From positions 1 to 64,000 of the forward strand of contig CAYJKY010000006.1 of assembly GCA_964370825.1 (NCBI GenBank): a DNA stretch of 64,000 nucleotides, written 5' to 3'. Numbering within the stretch: the stretch's first letter is position 1; each line of letters opens with the position of its first letter. The translations under genes were made by a program, and so were the position numbers. Under the pieces are notes generated by a model. That model saw only the letters and a list, made by a program, of their open reading frames with translations, was not told where the DNA came from and ran no database searches. Source of the DNA: CAYJBH01 sp964370825. GTDB taxonomy: Bacteria; Bacillota; Clostridia; Oscillospirales; Ruminococcaceae. This document shows positions 27,270-35,720 of the stretch, piece by piece.

Positions 27270-28114
27270 ATACAAAAGGGAGTAACCATTACGGTTTTGC
27301 TCTTACATGACGGCAAGGTGCCGAAAAGTATAACTATACTCGACAATAGTGTAGGCTGTCTACGGTCTGAAAAGATCGGAATGTAGAAGTATTATTTGTC
27401 AAATGTGCGTTAGGGTTACAAGATATAATCACCTTATCATTCAGATGGTGAAAGCATTTGAATATAACAAAAAACATAACATAAGGAGAGGTATTTTTAG
27501 AAGACTATACGGCACAGATGAAAGAGCCGATAGTAGTTGTAATCATGAAGATAACAAGTCAAAATTCTACCCTATGCAACAGTAATCATTGTATACTTTC
27601 ACATTAAATAAAACTGAATATTTATCTTTATATTTTATAAGTAGCAATTTTAATTTGTAGCCGACCAATGTTGAATGGTCTATCAAGAGAGTTTAGCTTT
27701 ACCACGCTATATATAGATATTTAAGCAATCCGGTAGTACGGTAAAGAGCATGTATTCTTATCATCTTTTTGGTTTATTGGTAAAGAGTTGATAGTATTAA
27801 GCCGTTATTAGTGTATCTATGATGATAGACACTAAGAAAGAACAGAACGGTAAAAAGATTTTGAACGTAGTAGGTTTATTCGCTGAATGGGGTAACAGGT
27901 TTGCGATGTCTCTTATTTAATCAGCCCTGATGGTGTTTAAAGAAAGGCACAAAATCTTTTTAATACTTGACAAAAGCATGATGATGCTCAGCAATAATAT
28001 CGCACCGCAATTTAGAGCATAAATATATTCGAGTTTAGGATGGTGCGAACGGCATAGTTGATAGATTATAGACTACGGTTGCAGATACAAAAACCATTCA
28101 CACAAACTTTTATC

Positions 28115-28157
28115 CCCTACCCTTGGGTATTCCCTTGGGTAGGGTTTTCTTTTTTAT
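28115..28157 (+). terminator. Intrinsic terminator ending the structured RNA
   Basis: Eight-base GC-rich stem CCCTACCC / GGGTAGGG (28115-28122 and 28137-28144) with an inner GGG/CCC, followed by TTTTCTTTTTT. A strong Rho-independent terminator. Confidence 0.93.
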
Positions 28158-28460
28158 CACGACGCATGAGTTGTCCGGCGCTTAAATTCTAATATTGCGT
28201 ATCCATAGTAGTTCAACTTGAAAAACAATACATTTTTCGAGTTAACTGATCTTCAACCGAGGATGAGGGACAGTGGTATGCTATTAAATGTATGCAAAAC
28301 GACAACTGCTTTTTTAGCAACCTTTTAATATGCGACTATCGTATTAAAAGCAATGTGTCTATATTTACATTGCTTTTTGCCATACTATATTTGTCTTAGA
28401 TTTTTATATGCTTTGTTATAATAATCAATAGAATTTTTGCGATTTATGTGATATGATAAA
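28158..28460. other. Intergenic region with further hairpins
   Basis: No gene recognised. It contains an 11-base imperfect hairpin AACTTGAAAAA / TTTTTCGAGTT around 28215-28243 and a strong 11-base hairpin AAAAGCAATGT / ACATTGCTTTT (28346-28356 and 28367-28377) ending in five T, which looks like a bidirectional terminator. The sequence between 28245 and 28345 could be a short transcript or decayed gene; I cannot tell. Confidence 0.5.
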
Positions 28461-28926
28461 ATGTATCCTGTTATTAATGGGGCAATCGATAATGAAAAGG
28501 TTGCAAATAGTAATATTAATTTTATAAAATCGAGATTTGAGGAATATGATTTTTCAGCGCAGACATTTCATGGGGTTTTACAGCCACAAGGATATGAAAA
28601 ATGTGCAGAAATATTAAAAGCAAATGGTCATTTAGCTTTGTTTTGGAATATGTATATCACCTGCAATAATCCTCTTGATAATTAACTGTTTAAAATTCCT
28701 AAAAAATGTAGACCTTGCCGATTTTCTTTCAGAAAATGATTGTGAAAATAGAATTAGGACTATTGTTGCCGGGGTAGAAAATAGCGGGTTGCTTTCGACC
28801 ACAAAGGTAATCCGCAAACTGTGAAAAGGAAAATACGCTGCCGATGAGTTTTACGGTTTTGCACTAACAAGAAATACCTTTATACAAAAAAGTGAAAATG
28901 TTTTGCCTGAATTCACCAACAAATAA
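28461..28926 (+). pseudogene. Decayed SAM-dependent methyltransferase
   Basis: The first frame (28461-28685) encodes FSAQTFHGVLQPQGYEKCAEILKANGHLALFWNMY, the central part of a class I methyltransferase. The family continuation (LADFLSENDCENRIRTIVAGVENSGLLSTTKVIRKL) is in another frame from 28681, is cut by TGA at 28822 where a Trp codon is expected, then resumes in frame as KGKYAADEFYGFALTRNTFIQKSEN to 28926. The N-terminal SAM-binding region is missing. So: 5' truncation, one frameshift, one nonsense change. Confidence 0.75.
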
Positions 28927-28993
28927 GCGGCTAAGTGAACCATTTTTCAAAATGATGACGGTCGAAAAAAAGAATAACAAGGGGTGTTGAATT

Positions 28994-29536
28994 GTGAATA
29001 TTATTATTAGATTAGCATGTCCGGCGGATGCTTTGAGCATGGCAGAAGTTCATGCACGCTCATGGGAGGTGGCATATAAAGATATTATACCTATGGAGTA
29101 TATTTTAAAACAAAGTGAAAAAAGACCTGCTTTATGGCAAAGGATAATTACCGTTGATAATAAAAATCAATATGTAATTGAGTTAAATAATAAAATTGTC
29201 GGAATAATGTGTGTTGACGTTCCACAAGTTGAAGATGTCCCAATATCTAACGATATTGGATACAACGAAAGCTTTTGGGAACTACATGGAATATATCTTC
29301 ATCCGGATTATTATCGTTTAGGTATCGGAAGTGAAGCTATGAAATTTGCATATAAAAAAGCTATGGAAAATGGTGCAAAAAATATGCTTTTATGGGTTTT
29401 TAGGGATAATGTATCAAGTATAGAGTTTTACAAAAAATGTGGATTTTCAGAAGATGGTGCAACTAAAACATATAGCTGCGGCAAGGATATGGTTTGCGTT
29501 AGAATGAGAGCTTCACTTTTAAATAAAGTAAGATGA
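28994..29536 (+). CDS. GNAT acetyltransferase
   Basis: 180 residues. N-terminal IRLACPADALSMAEVHARSWEVAYKDI and the acetyl-CoA loop HPDYYRLGIGSEAMKFAYKKAMENGAKNMLLWVF, then NVSSIEFYKKCGF, are typical of this broad family. GTG start at 28994 with AAGGGGTG upstream. AT-rich relative to the core genes. It overlaps the following frame by four bases. Substrate unknown. Confidence 0.87.
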   Translation: MNIIIRLACPADALSMAEVHARSWEVAYKDIIPMEYILKQSEKRPALWQRIITVDNKNQYVIELNNKIVGIMCVDVPQVEDVPISNDIGYNESFWELHGIYLHPDYYRLGIGSEAMKFAYKKAMENGAKNMLLWVFRDNVSSIEFYKKCGFSEDGATKTYSCGKDMVCVRMRASLLNKVR

Positions 29537-29583
29537 AAATATACGAACCGATTTTATGCATGATAAAAAGCGGAGTGATTACT

Positions 29584-29889
29584 GTGAAAACATATACGAT
29601 ATGTGGAAGTATGCAATTCACAAAACAAATGAAAGATATTTCCTGGAACTTGGAAACTGTCCATGGGTATAATGTGCTTCAATGCGTCTACAACGAGCAA
29701 AGCAAGGCTATAGATGAAAAAACTGTAGAAAAACTTAATAAAACCCACTATAAAAAAATAGAGCTATCAGATGGAATTTATGTTGTAGACATAGATGGAT
29801 ATATAGGCTCAGCCGTAAAAGCTGAGATAGAATATGCGACACAAAGTAAAAAAGAAGTTATTTATCATAGTGAATTTAACATGGGATAA
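29584..29889 (+). CDS. Nucleoside 2-deoxyribosyltransferase-like / DUF4406-type protein
   Basis: About 101 residues starting at GTG 29584 (GGAG eight bases upstream): KTYTICGSMQFTKQMKDISWNLE, a middle containing KLNKTHYKKIELSDGIYVVDIDGYIGSAVKAEIEYA and a short end. The CGSM start, S-D-x-x-x-V-V-D and GYIG...EIEYA pattern match small nucleoside deoxyribosyltransferase-superfamily proteins. A longer frame opens at 29533 but lacks a binding site. Catalytic activity is not established for this branch. Confidence 0.7.
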   Translation: MKTYTICGSMQFTKQMKDISWNLETVHGYNVLQCVYNEQSKAIDEKTVEKLNKTHYKKIELSDGIYVVDIDGYIGSAVKAEIEYATQSKKEVIYHSEFNMG

Positions 29890-29903
29890 ATTAGGAGAAA
29901 AAC

Positions 29904-30413
29904 ATGGGTACAGGAATTTTGATATGTGGCTTAAATGGTTCAGGCAAAAGCACTTTTGGAAAAGCTTTAGCAGAAAAACTTCATTTTTATTTTATAGATA
30001 ACGAAGATTTATTTTTCACCCAGAAGAATGTATATACATCTCCACGTTCACACAATGAAGCTATTGAGATTTTATCAAACGCGATAAAGATGCACCCTAA
30101 TTTTGTTTTTTCCTCGGTAAAAGGTGACTATGGCGCAAGTTTTACTTCGTATTTGAAATGTGCTGTTTTTATAGATGTTGACGAAAAAACTAGACTAAAA
30201 AGGGTTAGAGACAGAGACATTCAAAAATTCGGTAACAGAGTATTACATGGCGGAGATTTGTATGAGAGCACAGAGGGCTTCTACAAATTTATCCAGTCAA
30301 GAGATGATACTTATGTAAGCAAGTGGTTAAACACTTTAGAATTAAATGTCATACGCATAGACGGGACTAAACCTATAGACGAAAATATCAATTTGATTTT
30401 GGGACTTATATAA
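29904..30413 (+). CDS. P-loop kinase (shikimate kinase/AAA-like)
   Basis: 169 residues with Walker A CGLNGSGKSTFGKALAEKL at the N-terminus, a DNEDLFF segment in the position of the substrate-binding acid, and a lid-like RLKRVRDRDIQKFGNR. Looks like a small-molecule kinase related to shikimate or adenylate kinases. TAGGAG lies before the ATG. The stop overlaps the start of the next gene by one base. Confidence 0.8.
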   Translation: MGTGILICGLNGSGKSTFGKALAEKLHFYFIDNEDLFFTQKNVYTSPRSHNEAIEILSNAIKMHPNFVFSSVKGDYGASFTSYLKCAVFIDVDEKTRLKRVRDRDIQKFGNRVLHGGDLYESTEGFYKFIQSRDDTYVSKWLNTLELNVIRIDGTKPIDENINLILGLI

Positions 30414-31606
30414 TGAACACAACACTAAATCAGGCGAAAAGGTTTTTACTGCTAAAACAAGGTTTGCTGGGTGAGCATAAATTTATAAATGAAGATGGGG
30501 CATTTAGCTACATAGAGCAATCAGCCTGTTTGCAGTTTGACCCTGTTGATAGCTGTGGCAAAAATGCAGAACTCTCGCTACAATCGAGGGTGAAAAATTT
30601 TAGAAAATCCATGCTTCATAGCTTGCTTTACGACAAGCGAATTTTATTCGACTACCCAGATAAGCAACTTTCTATAATTCTCACAAAGGACTTACCGTAT
30701 TTTACACGCTATAAAAACAAGGCAATAGAGAGTGGGCTGCGGTTTGAAGAAACAACAAAGCTTGAGCCAGAGGTGATAGATTACATAAAAAAGCATGGTG
30801 CTGTGTCATCCTCTGACCTGCCCGATTTAGGCGAAGTGCACTGGCATTCTGCAATACACTGGAGTGGAAATTGGGATAAAAAAGGTAAGGCGACAAGAGC
30901 AGTACTCGAACAGCTTTACTCCACAAACGTTCTCTTAATTCATCACAAACAAGGTAGCAGAAAATACTACGACTTAGCAGAAAAATATATATCAGCTGAT
31001 ATTTTAAACGCACCTGACCCACTGCCAGATGATTTCGAGCATTTAAAGTGGCGAGTTTTCAGGCGAATTGGTGCAGTCGGTTTAATTTGGAATAAACCCT
31101 CTGATTTATGGCTTGGAATTGGTGATTTATCATCAAATTATAGGAATAAAATCTTTAAAGAACTTATAATAGATAATAAAATAACCGAGCTTAACATTGA
31201 CGGATTTCGAGATAAATTCTATATAAAAACTGAGGATTTACCAATTTTAGAAAAGGCGAAAAGTGAGGAAAAATTTAAAGAAAGATGTGAGTTTTTAGCT
31301 CCACTCGACCCATTTATGTGGGACAGAAAACTTATAAAAAAACTGTTTGACTTCAACTATTCATGGGAGATTTACACACCAGAAGTAAAACGAAAATACG
31401 GCTATTATGTGCTACCGATAATCTTTGGAGAAAACTTTGTCGGAAGAATTGAAGCTGTAAACGACAGAAAAAATAAAACTTTACTTGTGAAAAATATTTG
31501 GTACGAAGAAAAAATAAAGCCAACAAAGAAATTGGAAAAGGCAGCCAACATGGCTATAAAGAGATTTGCTAAGTTTAATGAGTGCGAACAGATTAAAATG
31601 GAGTAA
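30413..31606 (+). CDS. Winged-helix DNA glycosylase, AlkZ/YcaQ family
   Basis: 397 residues of the HTH_42 family that includes E. coli YcaQ and Streptomyces AlkZ, glycosylases that unhook interstrand crosslinks and bulky N-alkyl lesions. The catalytic region reads CLQFDPVD, giving Q41-x-D43, the QxD form of AlkZ-like enzymes rather than the QxQ of YcaQ. Tandem winged helices and a C-terminal beta-barrel region (YGYYVLPIIFGENFVGRIEA) follow. Sits in the AT-rich accessory stretch, overlapping the kinase stop. Confidence 0.82.
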   Translation: MNTTLNQAKRFLLLKQGLLGEHKFINEDGAFSYIEQSACLQFDPVDSCGKNAELSLQSRVKNFRKSMLHSLLYDKRILFDYPDKQLSIILTKDLPYFTRYKNKAIESGLRFEETTKLEPEVIDYIKKHGAVSSSDLPDLGEVHWHSAIHWSGNWDKKGKATRAVLEQLYSTNVLLIHHKQGSRKYYDLAEKYISADILNAPDPLPDDFEHLKWRVFRRIGAVGLIWNKPSDLWLGIGDLSSNYRNKIFKELIIDNKITELNIDGFRDKFYIKTEDLPILEKAKSEEKFKERCEFLAPLDPFMWDRKLIKKLFDFNYSWEIYTPEVKRKYGYYVLPIIFGENFVGRIEAVNDRKNKTLLVKNIWYEEKIKPTKKLEKAANMAIKRFAKFNECEQIKME

Positions 31607-31611
31607 TAAAA

Positions 31612-31991
31612 ATGCATAATTATAACTTTAAGCTTGATAAAAAAGATAAAAACATAGGTACAGTTTATCTCCCTAATGAAAATTCTACAAATTTGCCTGT
31701 AATTGTGTACTGTCACGGGTGGAAAGGGCGTAGGCAATTATGGACTCCGACCGAAAAACTGTGTGAATTTGCTATGCAAAATAACATAGCTTTAGTTACA
31801 TTTGATTTTTATGGTTGTGGTGAAGCAGGTGGGAATTACAGTGAAATGACATATAATAGTATGAGCTAATGAAATCAAATGGTAGAGATGCTACTCATAT
31901 TGAAATTGAGAATGGAACACATGAATTAGAAAATGTAACTGAAGTAGCATTTGAACATATTTATAAATGGCTTTTGCCGATATTAAACTAA
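31612..31991 (+). pseudogene. Alpha/beta hydrolase with internal deletion
   Basis: The N-terminal part (31612-31869) encodes VIVYCHGWKGRRQLWTPTEKL and VTFDFYGCGEAGGNYSEMTYNS, the start of an alpha/beta hydrolase including the oxyanion-hole HGW segment. After a stop at 31867-31869, a frame from 31869 encodes the C-terminal end DATHIEIENGTHELENV...HIYKWLLPIL carrying the catalytic-His region (GTHEL). The nucleophile elbow and about 100 residues between are gone. A deletion joined the two ends out of frame. Confidence 0.8.
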
Positions 31992-32041
31992 AACGATAAT
32001 ATATGCAAGTATATAACAATGTAAAACATGGAGGAAACCAA

Positions 32042-32941
32042 ATGAAGGCGAATAAAATGCCACCAAACGGAACTATCGGAATATTCTGTCCAAGTCACGT
32101 TGCTGATTTCGACAGATATGAACATATACGTAAAAACATTGAGAGATTAGGCTATAAAGTTGTATTTGGTGAAAACATATACAAAGATACCTTTGGTTTT
32201 GTAGCAAGTGCCGAGGAACGTGCAGCAGATTTAAACAGCTTAGTATCAAACAAAGATATTGATTTAGTTTTATTTGCCGGTGGTCATGGAGCGGTAGATA
32301 TTTTACCATATATTGATTATCAAAACATTAGAAAAAACCCAAAATTATTTGGCAGTTATAGTGATGGAACCTCAATCCTTAATGCAATCCATTCACAAAC
32401 CGGATTAATAACTTATTATGGTTTTGGTGCATGTCAATTTGAGGATTTACGTCATTATGATTACTTGCAGTTTTGCCAACATTTTGTTGATGGATATAGT
32501 TCAAAAAAATTTGCAAGCAACAGTAATTGGATAACACTGAATGGCGATGTGAATGAAGGCGAATTAATTGGTGGATATGCACCCTTATTCGGATTAATGC
32601 TTTCAAATAAATATTTTAATTTTAATGTAAACAGTAAATTTATTTTGTTTCTTGAAGATCACGAAAGTTTTTGCAATGTGGGGTCTGTGAGTAATTATCT
32701 CTCATTTATTGAGCAATCATCTTTTATGAAAAATGTGACAGGGTTAATTTTCGGACATTACTCAGTCAATCTTCCTGTGGACTTAGAAAAAGTTCTCGAG
32801 CGATTTGGAAAGCGAAACAAAATCCCGGTTGTATACACTGATGATTTTGGTCACGGAACAAAACATGCTATTTTACCAATCGGAACAAATGCAAAACTCG
32901 ATGCTAATAACCATACAATAGAATTTTACGACTATGAGTAA
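32042..32941 (+). CDS. S66-family peptidase (LD-carboxypeptidase/MccF-like)
   Basis: About 299 residues. The N-terminal domain has GTIGIFCPSH and VLFAGGHGAVDILPYID, then the nucleophile loop GSYSDGTSILNAI (Ser in the SD motif); the C-terminal domain has FLEDHES (Glu) and FGHGTKHAILPIG (His), completing a Ser-Glu-His triad. Members cleave murein L,D bonds or detoxify microcin C-like aminoacyl nucleotides; MccF-type self-immunity is possible. ATG 32042 with GGAGG seven bases upstream is preferred to 32003. Confidence 0.87.
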   Translation: MKANKMPPNGTIGIFCPSHVADFDRYEHIRKNIERLGYKVVFGENIYKDTFGFVASAEERAADLNSLVSNKDIDLVLFAGGHGAVDILPYIDYQNIRKNPKLFGSYSDGTSILNAIHSQTGLITYYGFGACQFEDLRHYDYLQFCQHFVDGYSSKKFASNSNWITLNGDVNEGELIGGYAPLFGLMLSNKYFNFNVNSKFILFLEDHESFCNVGSVSNYLSFIEQSSFMKNVTGLIFGHYSVNLPVDLEKVLERFGKRNKIPVVYTDDFGHGTKHAILPIGTNAKLDANNHTIEFYDYE

Positions 32942-33006
32942 TTAAAAGAACTTAAACCATGGAAGGTTGACAATATTTTGATGTAACTCGGGCAGTGACA
33001 TACAAG

Positions 33007-33032
33007 AAAGGCCCCTCAAGCCTTTATATTTT
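33007..33032 (+). terminator. Weak intrinsic terminator after the S66 peptidase
   Basis: Six-base stem AAAGGC / GCCTTT (33007-33012 and 33020-33025) followed by ATATTTTC. Modest strength. Confidence 0.5.
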
Positions 33033-33112
33033 CAAAACATTGGAATTCGCACCTCGTTATATAGCTTTTTGCTTTCAATAAATGCAATAGCTCACCGTTA
33101 AATAATATTGTC

Positions 33113-33142
33113 TTGCATTTTTGATAATGGTTATAGTATAAT
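33113..33142 (+). promoter_or_regulatory. Sigma-A promoter before the zinc-ribbon gene
   Basis: TTGCAT (33113-33118), 18-base spacer, TATAAT (33137-33142), 26 bases before the ATG at 33169, whose binding site is AAGGGGG. Confidence 0.65.
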
Positions 33143-33168
33143 TAGGTCAGTTAACATAAGGGGGATGC

Positions 33169-33561
33169 ATGAATTGGTTTAGAAAGCTAATGTCCGGAAG
33201 GTACGGTTCCGATAAGTTGAATTTAGCACTGCTTGTCCTCTCTGTAATAATCGTGTTTGTAGGAAGTATATTTGATTCTTCCGTTGTTGTTTTCATTGCC
33301 TACGCACCATTAATATTAGCGTTACTGAGAATGTTTTCCAAAAACATCTATGTTCGATATGCGGAAAACCAGAAATTCTTAAGGTTTTTTGCACCTATTC
33401 AAGCTCATACCGATAAGGTGGTAAAGCTGTTGATAGGAACAAAAACGCACAGGTATTACAACTGCCCGTCCTGTAAACAGATGGTAAGGGTTCCCAAGGG
33501 TAGAGGTAGTATTGAGATCAGTTGCCCAAAATGCCAAAACAAGTTCAATAAAAAAACATAA
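33169..33561 (+). CDS. Small membrane protein with C-terminal zinc ribbon
   Basis: 130 residues: two adjacent membrane segments (LNLALLVLSVIIVFVGSIF and VVVFIAYAPLILALLRMF) and a C-terminal domain with CPSCK and CPKCQ, two CxxC knuckles of a zinc ribbon. No assigned function. It ends one base before the convergent methyltransferase. Confidence 0.8.
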   Translation: MNWFRKLMSGRYGSDKLNLALLVLSVIIVFVGSIFDSSVVVFIAYAPLILALLRMFSKNIYVRYAENQKFLRFFAPIQAHTDKVVKLLIGTKTHRYYNCPSCKQMVRVPKGRGSIEISCPKCQNKFNKKT

Positions 33562-33562
33562 T

Positions 33563-34372
33563 TCATATTTTGTTAAAGGTCTGAATTGTGCAGTAATGGA
33601 TTATTTCAAAGCTGTCCGGTAGGGTGGCGATATAGTTTTTATGCTCCTTCTCCCATGAACTTATCGCATCCTCATTGAGCGAAGAAGCACCTATTCCACG
33701 ACACGCCTTCATTCTCCCGTGCCATCCCTGCCGAGTAAAGGTAACATTAATATCAAATGCAACACTGTCTTTTATCGTAAACAGCGATTTATGCCGGTTA
33801 GGATCGGATATAAAATCCGGTTCAGCCAGTGGTTGTCGCTTAGCACCTGCACCTGTCCAGTCCGGGTTATATTTAAGCACCAACTCCTCGCTGTTTTTTG
33901 CAATCTCACTTTCGTTTGGCAACCAAACCATAAAAAGAATTGCAAAACAACCGTCATCCTTTAAAACATTATGTATCTTTGGTATTGCAATTTGCTGATT
34001 AAAATACATGAAGCACTGGCATGCGGTGACTACATCAAAGCTTTTATCCGGAAAGTCAATGTCCTCTACAGGGGAGACAACGTAGTCAATATCCATTTTT
34101 TGATTTTGTGACAGTTCACGAGCAAGCCTTATCTGATTTTCCGATACATCGGCACCGGTAAATCTTGCGCCATAGCGATAAAGATTTCTCGGTAGAACTC
34201 CTGTTCCCGTACCGATATCCAAAACATTTTGTCCCGGCACACATAATCCGAGTTCTATAATTTTGTCATAAAACTCCTGTGGGTAGATATCTCTATATCT
34301 TGCGTATTCCTCTGATATCCTGCCCCAATCGAAGGGCTTTCCGTAATCTATATCCTTGTTTACTATCATCAT
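33563..34372 (-). CDS. Class I SAM-dependent methyltransferase
   Basis: About 269 residues. SAM-binding motif I VLDIGTGTGVLPRNL, acidic residue after motif II (GADVSENQI), motif around SPVEDIDFPDKSFDVVTACQCFMYF and post-motif VLKDDGCFAILFMVW. Related to methyltransferase type 11 and ubiquinone/menaquinone-like families; the substrate is not evident. AAAGG lies four bases before ATG 34372. Confidence 0.87.
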   Translation of the reverse strand: MMIVNKDIDYGKPFDWGRISEEYARYRDIYPQEFYDKIIELGLCVPGQNVLDIGTGTGVLPRNLYRYGARFTGADVSENQIRLARELSQNQKMDIDYVVSPVEDIDFPDKSFDVVTACQCFMYFNQQIAIPKIHNVLKDDGCFAILFMVWLPNESEIAKNSEELVLKYNPDWTGAGAKRQPLAEPDFISDPNRHKSLFTIKDSVAFDINVTFTRQGWHGRMKACRGIGASSLNEDAISSWEKEHKNYIATLPDSFEIIHYCTIQTFNKI

Positions 34373-34532
34373 TGTACCTTTCAATCTCTGTGATACTAAG
34401 TATAGCTGTTAGTGTTTATAACGTCAATAATAATAACAATAATATATAAAAACAAAAATAATTCTATTGACTTTGTAGCATAATAACGATATATTTATTA
34501 AATGATAGTATGTTTACTTGGAGGGCAATTTA

Positions 34533-35621
34533 ATGAATGCAAAAATTAAAGTTGCGCAGTATGGGTGCGGCAAAATGAGTCGTTGGCTGATGCGCTATGC
34601 CATTGAAAAGGGCTGTGAATTGGTAGCCGCATTTGACGTTAATCCGGCAGTTGTCGGCAAGGACGTCGGCGATGTCATCGGTGATGGTTACCCTACTGTA
34701 AATGTCAAGGTGTCTGCGGCGGAGGATGCCGAAAAAATCCTCAGCGATTTAAAGCCGGATGTATGCATTATCGCCACACGTAGTACCGTTGCAGAACTTG
34801 AGGATATATTTACAATCTGCGCAAATAACGGAATTAATGCAATAACAACCTGCGAAGAAGCACTTTACCCGTGGAATTCATCACCCGCTTTGACTAAAAA
34901 ACTTGATGAACTTGCAAAGAAGGGCAACTGCACGCTGACAGGTGTTGGCTACTGCGATCTTTACTGGGGCACAATGGTGACCAATCTTGCCGGCTCGCTA
35001 TTTAAAATTGATACAATCAAGGGCAGCAGCTGGTATAATGTAGAGGATTATGGAATAGCACTCGCCGAAGGTCATGGTGCCGGACTTTCTACAAAGGAAT
35101 TTGCCGAACAAATAGCAAACTACAACGACTATTCTTCAGACGATATTAAAGCCGTAGTTGAGAGCGGTGAGTATGTACCATCCTATATGTGGAATCAAAA
35201 CGGATGGCTGTGCGGTAAGCTTGGGCTTACAATCACCTCTCAGACACAGCAGTGCTTCCCTTGCACATACGACAAAGATTTAGTTTCCGAAACCCTCGGC
35301 CTTACAGTCAAGGCAGGACAGCCTACAGGTATGCGTGCGGTTGTGACCACCACCACCAAAGAGGGTATCACCCTTGAAACCGAGTGTGTGGGCAAGGTTT
35401 TTGCACCGGAGGAGTTTGATAAAAACGAATGGACATTTTGTGGGGAGCCGGATACAACCGTTATCGTAAACAAACCTGCTACGGTGGAGCTTACCTGCGC
35501 TACACTGGTAAACAGAATACCCCAGCTGATAGATGCACCGGCAGGATATGTTACAACGGATCAATTCCCATATAATCTGTTTGCCATTAAACCGCTAAAC
35601 GAGTATGTAACCTCAAAATAA
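34533..35621 (+). CDS. NAD(P)-binding protein related to dihydrodipicolinate reductase / 2,4-diaminopentanoate dehydrogenase
   Basis: About 362 residues. Rossmann motif VAQYGCGKMSRWLMRYAIEKGCELVAAFD, followed by CIIATRSTVAEL and NAITTCEEALYPW, as in DapB-like proteins of amino-acid fermenting Clostridia such as Ord (2,4-diaminopentanoate dehydrogenase, ornithine degradation). No other ornithine degradation gene is adjacent, so the substrate is uncertain. ATG 34533 has GGAGGG seven bases upstream. A strong terminator follows. Confidence 0.78.
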   Translation: MNAKIKVAQYGCGKMSRWLMRYAIEKGCELVAAFDVNPAVVGKDVGDVIGDGYPTVNVKVSAAEDAEKILSDLKPDVCIIATRSTVAELEDIFTICANNGINAITTCEEALYPWNSSPALTKKLDELAKKGNCTLTGVGYCDLYWGTMVTNLAGSLFKIDTIKGSSWYNVEDYGIALAEGHGAGLSTKEFAEQIANYNDYSSDDIKAVVESGEYVPSYMWNQNGWLCGKLGLTITSQTQQCFPCTYDKDLVSETLGLTVKAGQPTGMRAVVTTTTKEGITLETECVGKVFAPEEFDKNEWTFCGEPDTTVIVNKPATVELTCATLVNRIPQLIDAPAGYVTTDQFPYNLFAIKPLNEYVTSK

Positions 35622-35656
35622 CATCAAATCAAAACGGGCTATAGTATTTTATAGTT

Positions 35657-35697
35657 AAACACCTGTCGGACTAAACGGTCAGACAGGTGTTTGTTTT
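35657..35697. terminator. Bidirectional intrinsic terminator
   Basis: Eleven-base perfect stem AAACACCTGTC / GACAGGTGTTT (35657-35667 and 35682-35692) between convergent genes, with T-rich sequence (TTGTTTTC) on the plus side and an A/T-rich flank on the other. Confidence 0.88.
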
Positions 35698-35720
35698 CTA
35701 TAAATTGATACATTCATACA

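Larger units (their letters stand above)
27066..28157 (+). ncRNA. Large structured non-coding RNA candidate, about 1.1 kb
   Basis: Between a consensus promoter (27031-27059) and an intrinsic terminator (28115-28157) there is no normal gene but many complementary segments. Examples: 27067-27070/27075-27078; 27106-27110/27125-27129; 27147-27156/27194-27206 (three-base bulge); 27250-27255/27260-27265; 27311-27315/27319-27323; 27359-27368/27373-27387 capped by a GAAA tetraloop; 27504-27513/27526-27534; 27411-27416/27569-27574 (long range); 27697-27703/27740-27746; 27802-27806/27846-27850 enclosing 27808-27814/27829-27835; 27852-27863/27950-27961 (12 uninterrupted pairs, 86-base interior); 27975-27979/27984-27988; 28000-28006/28042-28048. 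An AU-rich linker near 27585-27660 separates two halves. Size and style recall OLE, GOLLD and ROOL RNAs, but I cannot match it to any of them. Two separate RNAs are possible, though I see no internal terminator or good second promoter. Confidence 0.7.

Noticed and set aside
27403..27585. 60-codon open frame in the structured region
   Set aside because: No ribosome binding site, composition unlike the other genes, and it overlaps helices including the long-range 27411/27569 pair.
27066..28157. Group I or group II intron
   Set aside because: I find no domain V-like stem, no P7-type core and no intron-encoded protein; splice borders are not apparent.
27066..28157. RNase P, tmRNA, 6S or SRP RNA
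   Set aside because: None of the recognisable conserved segments of these RNAs is present and the length is too great.
28822..28824. TGA recoded as Trp
   Set aside because: TGA is used as a normal stop in several intact genes and the same relic also has a frameshift and truncation.
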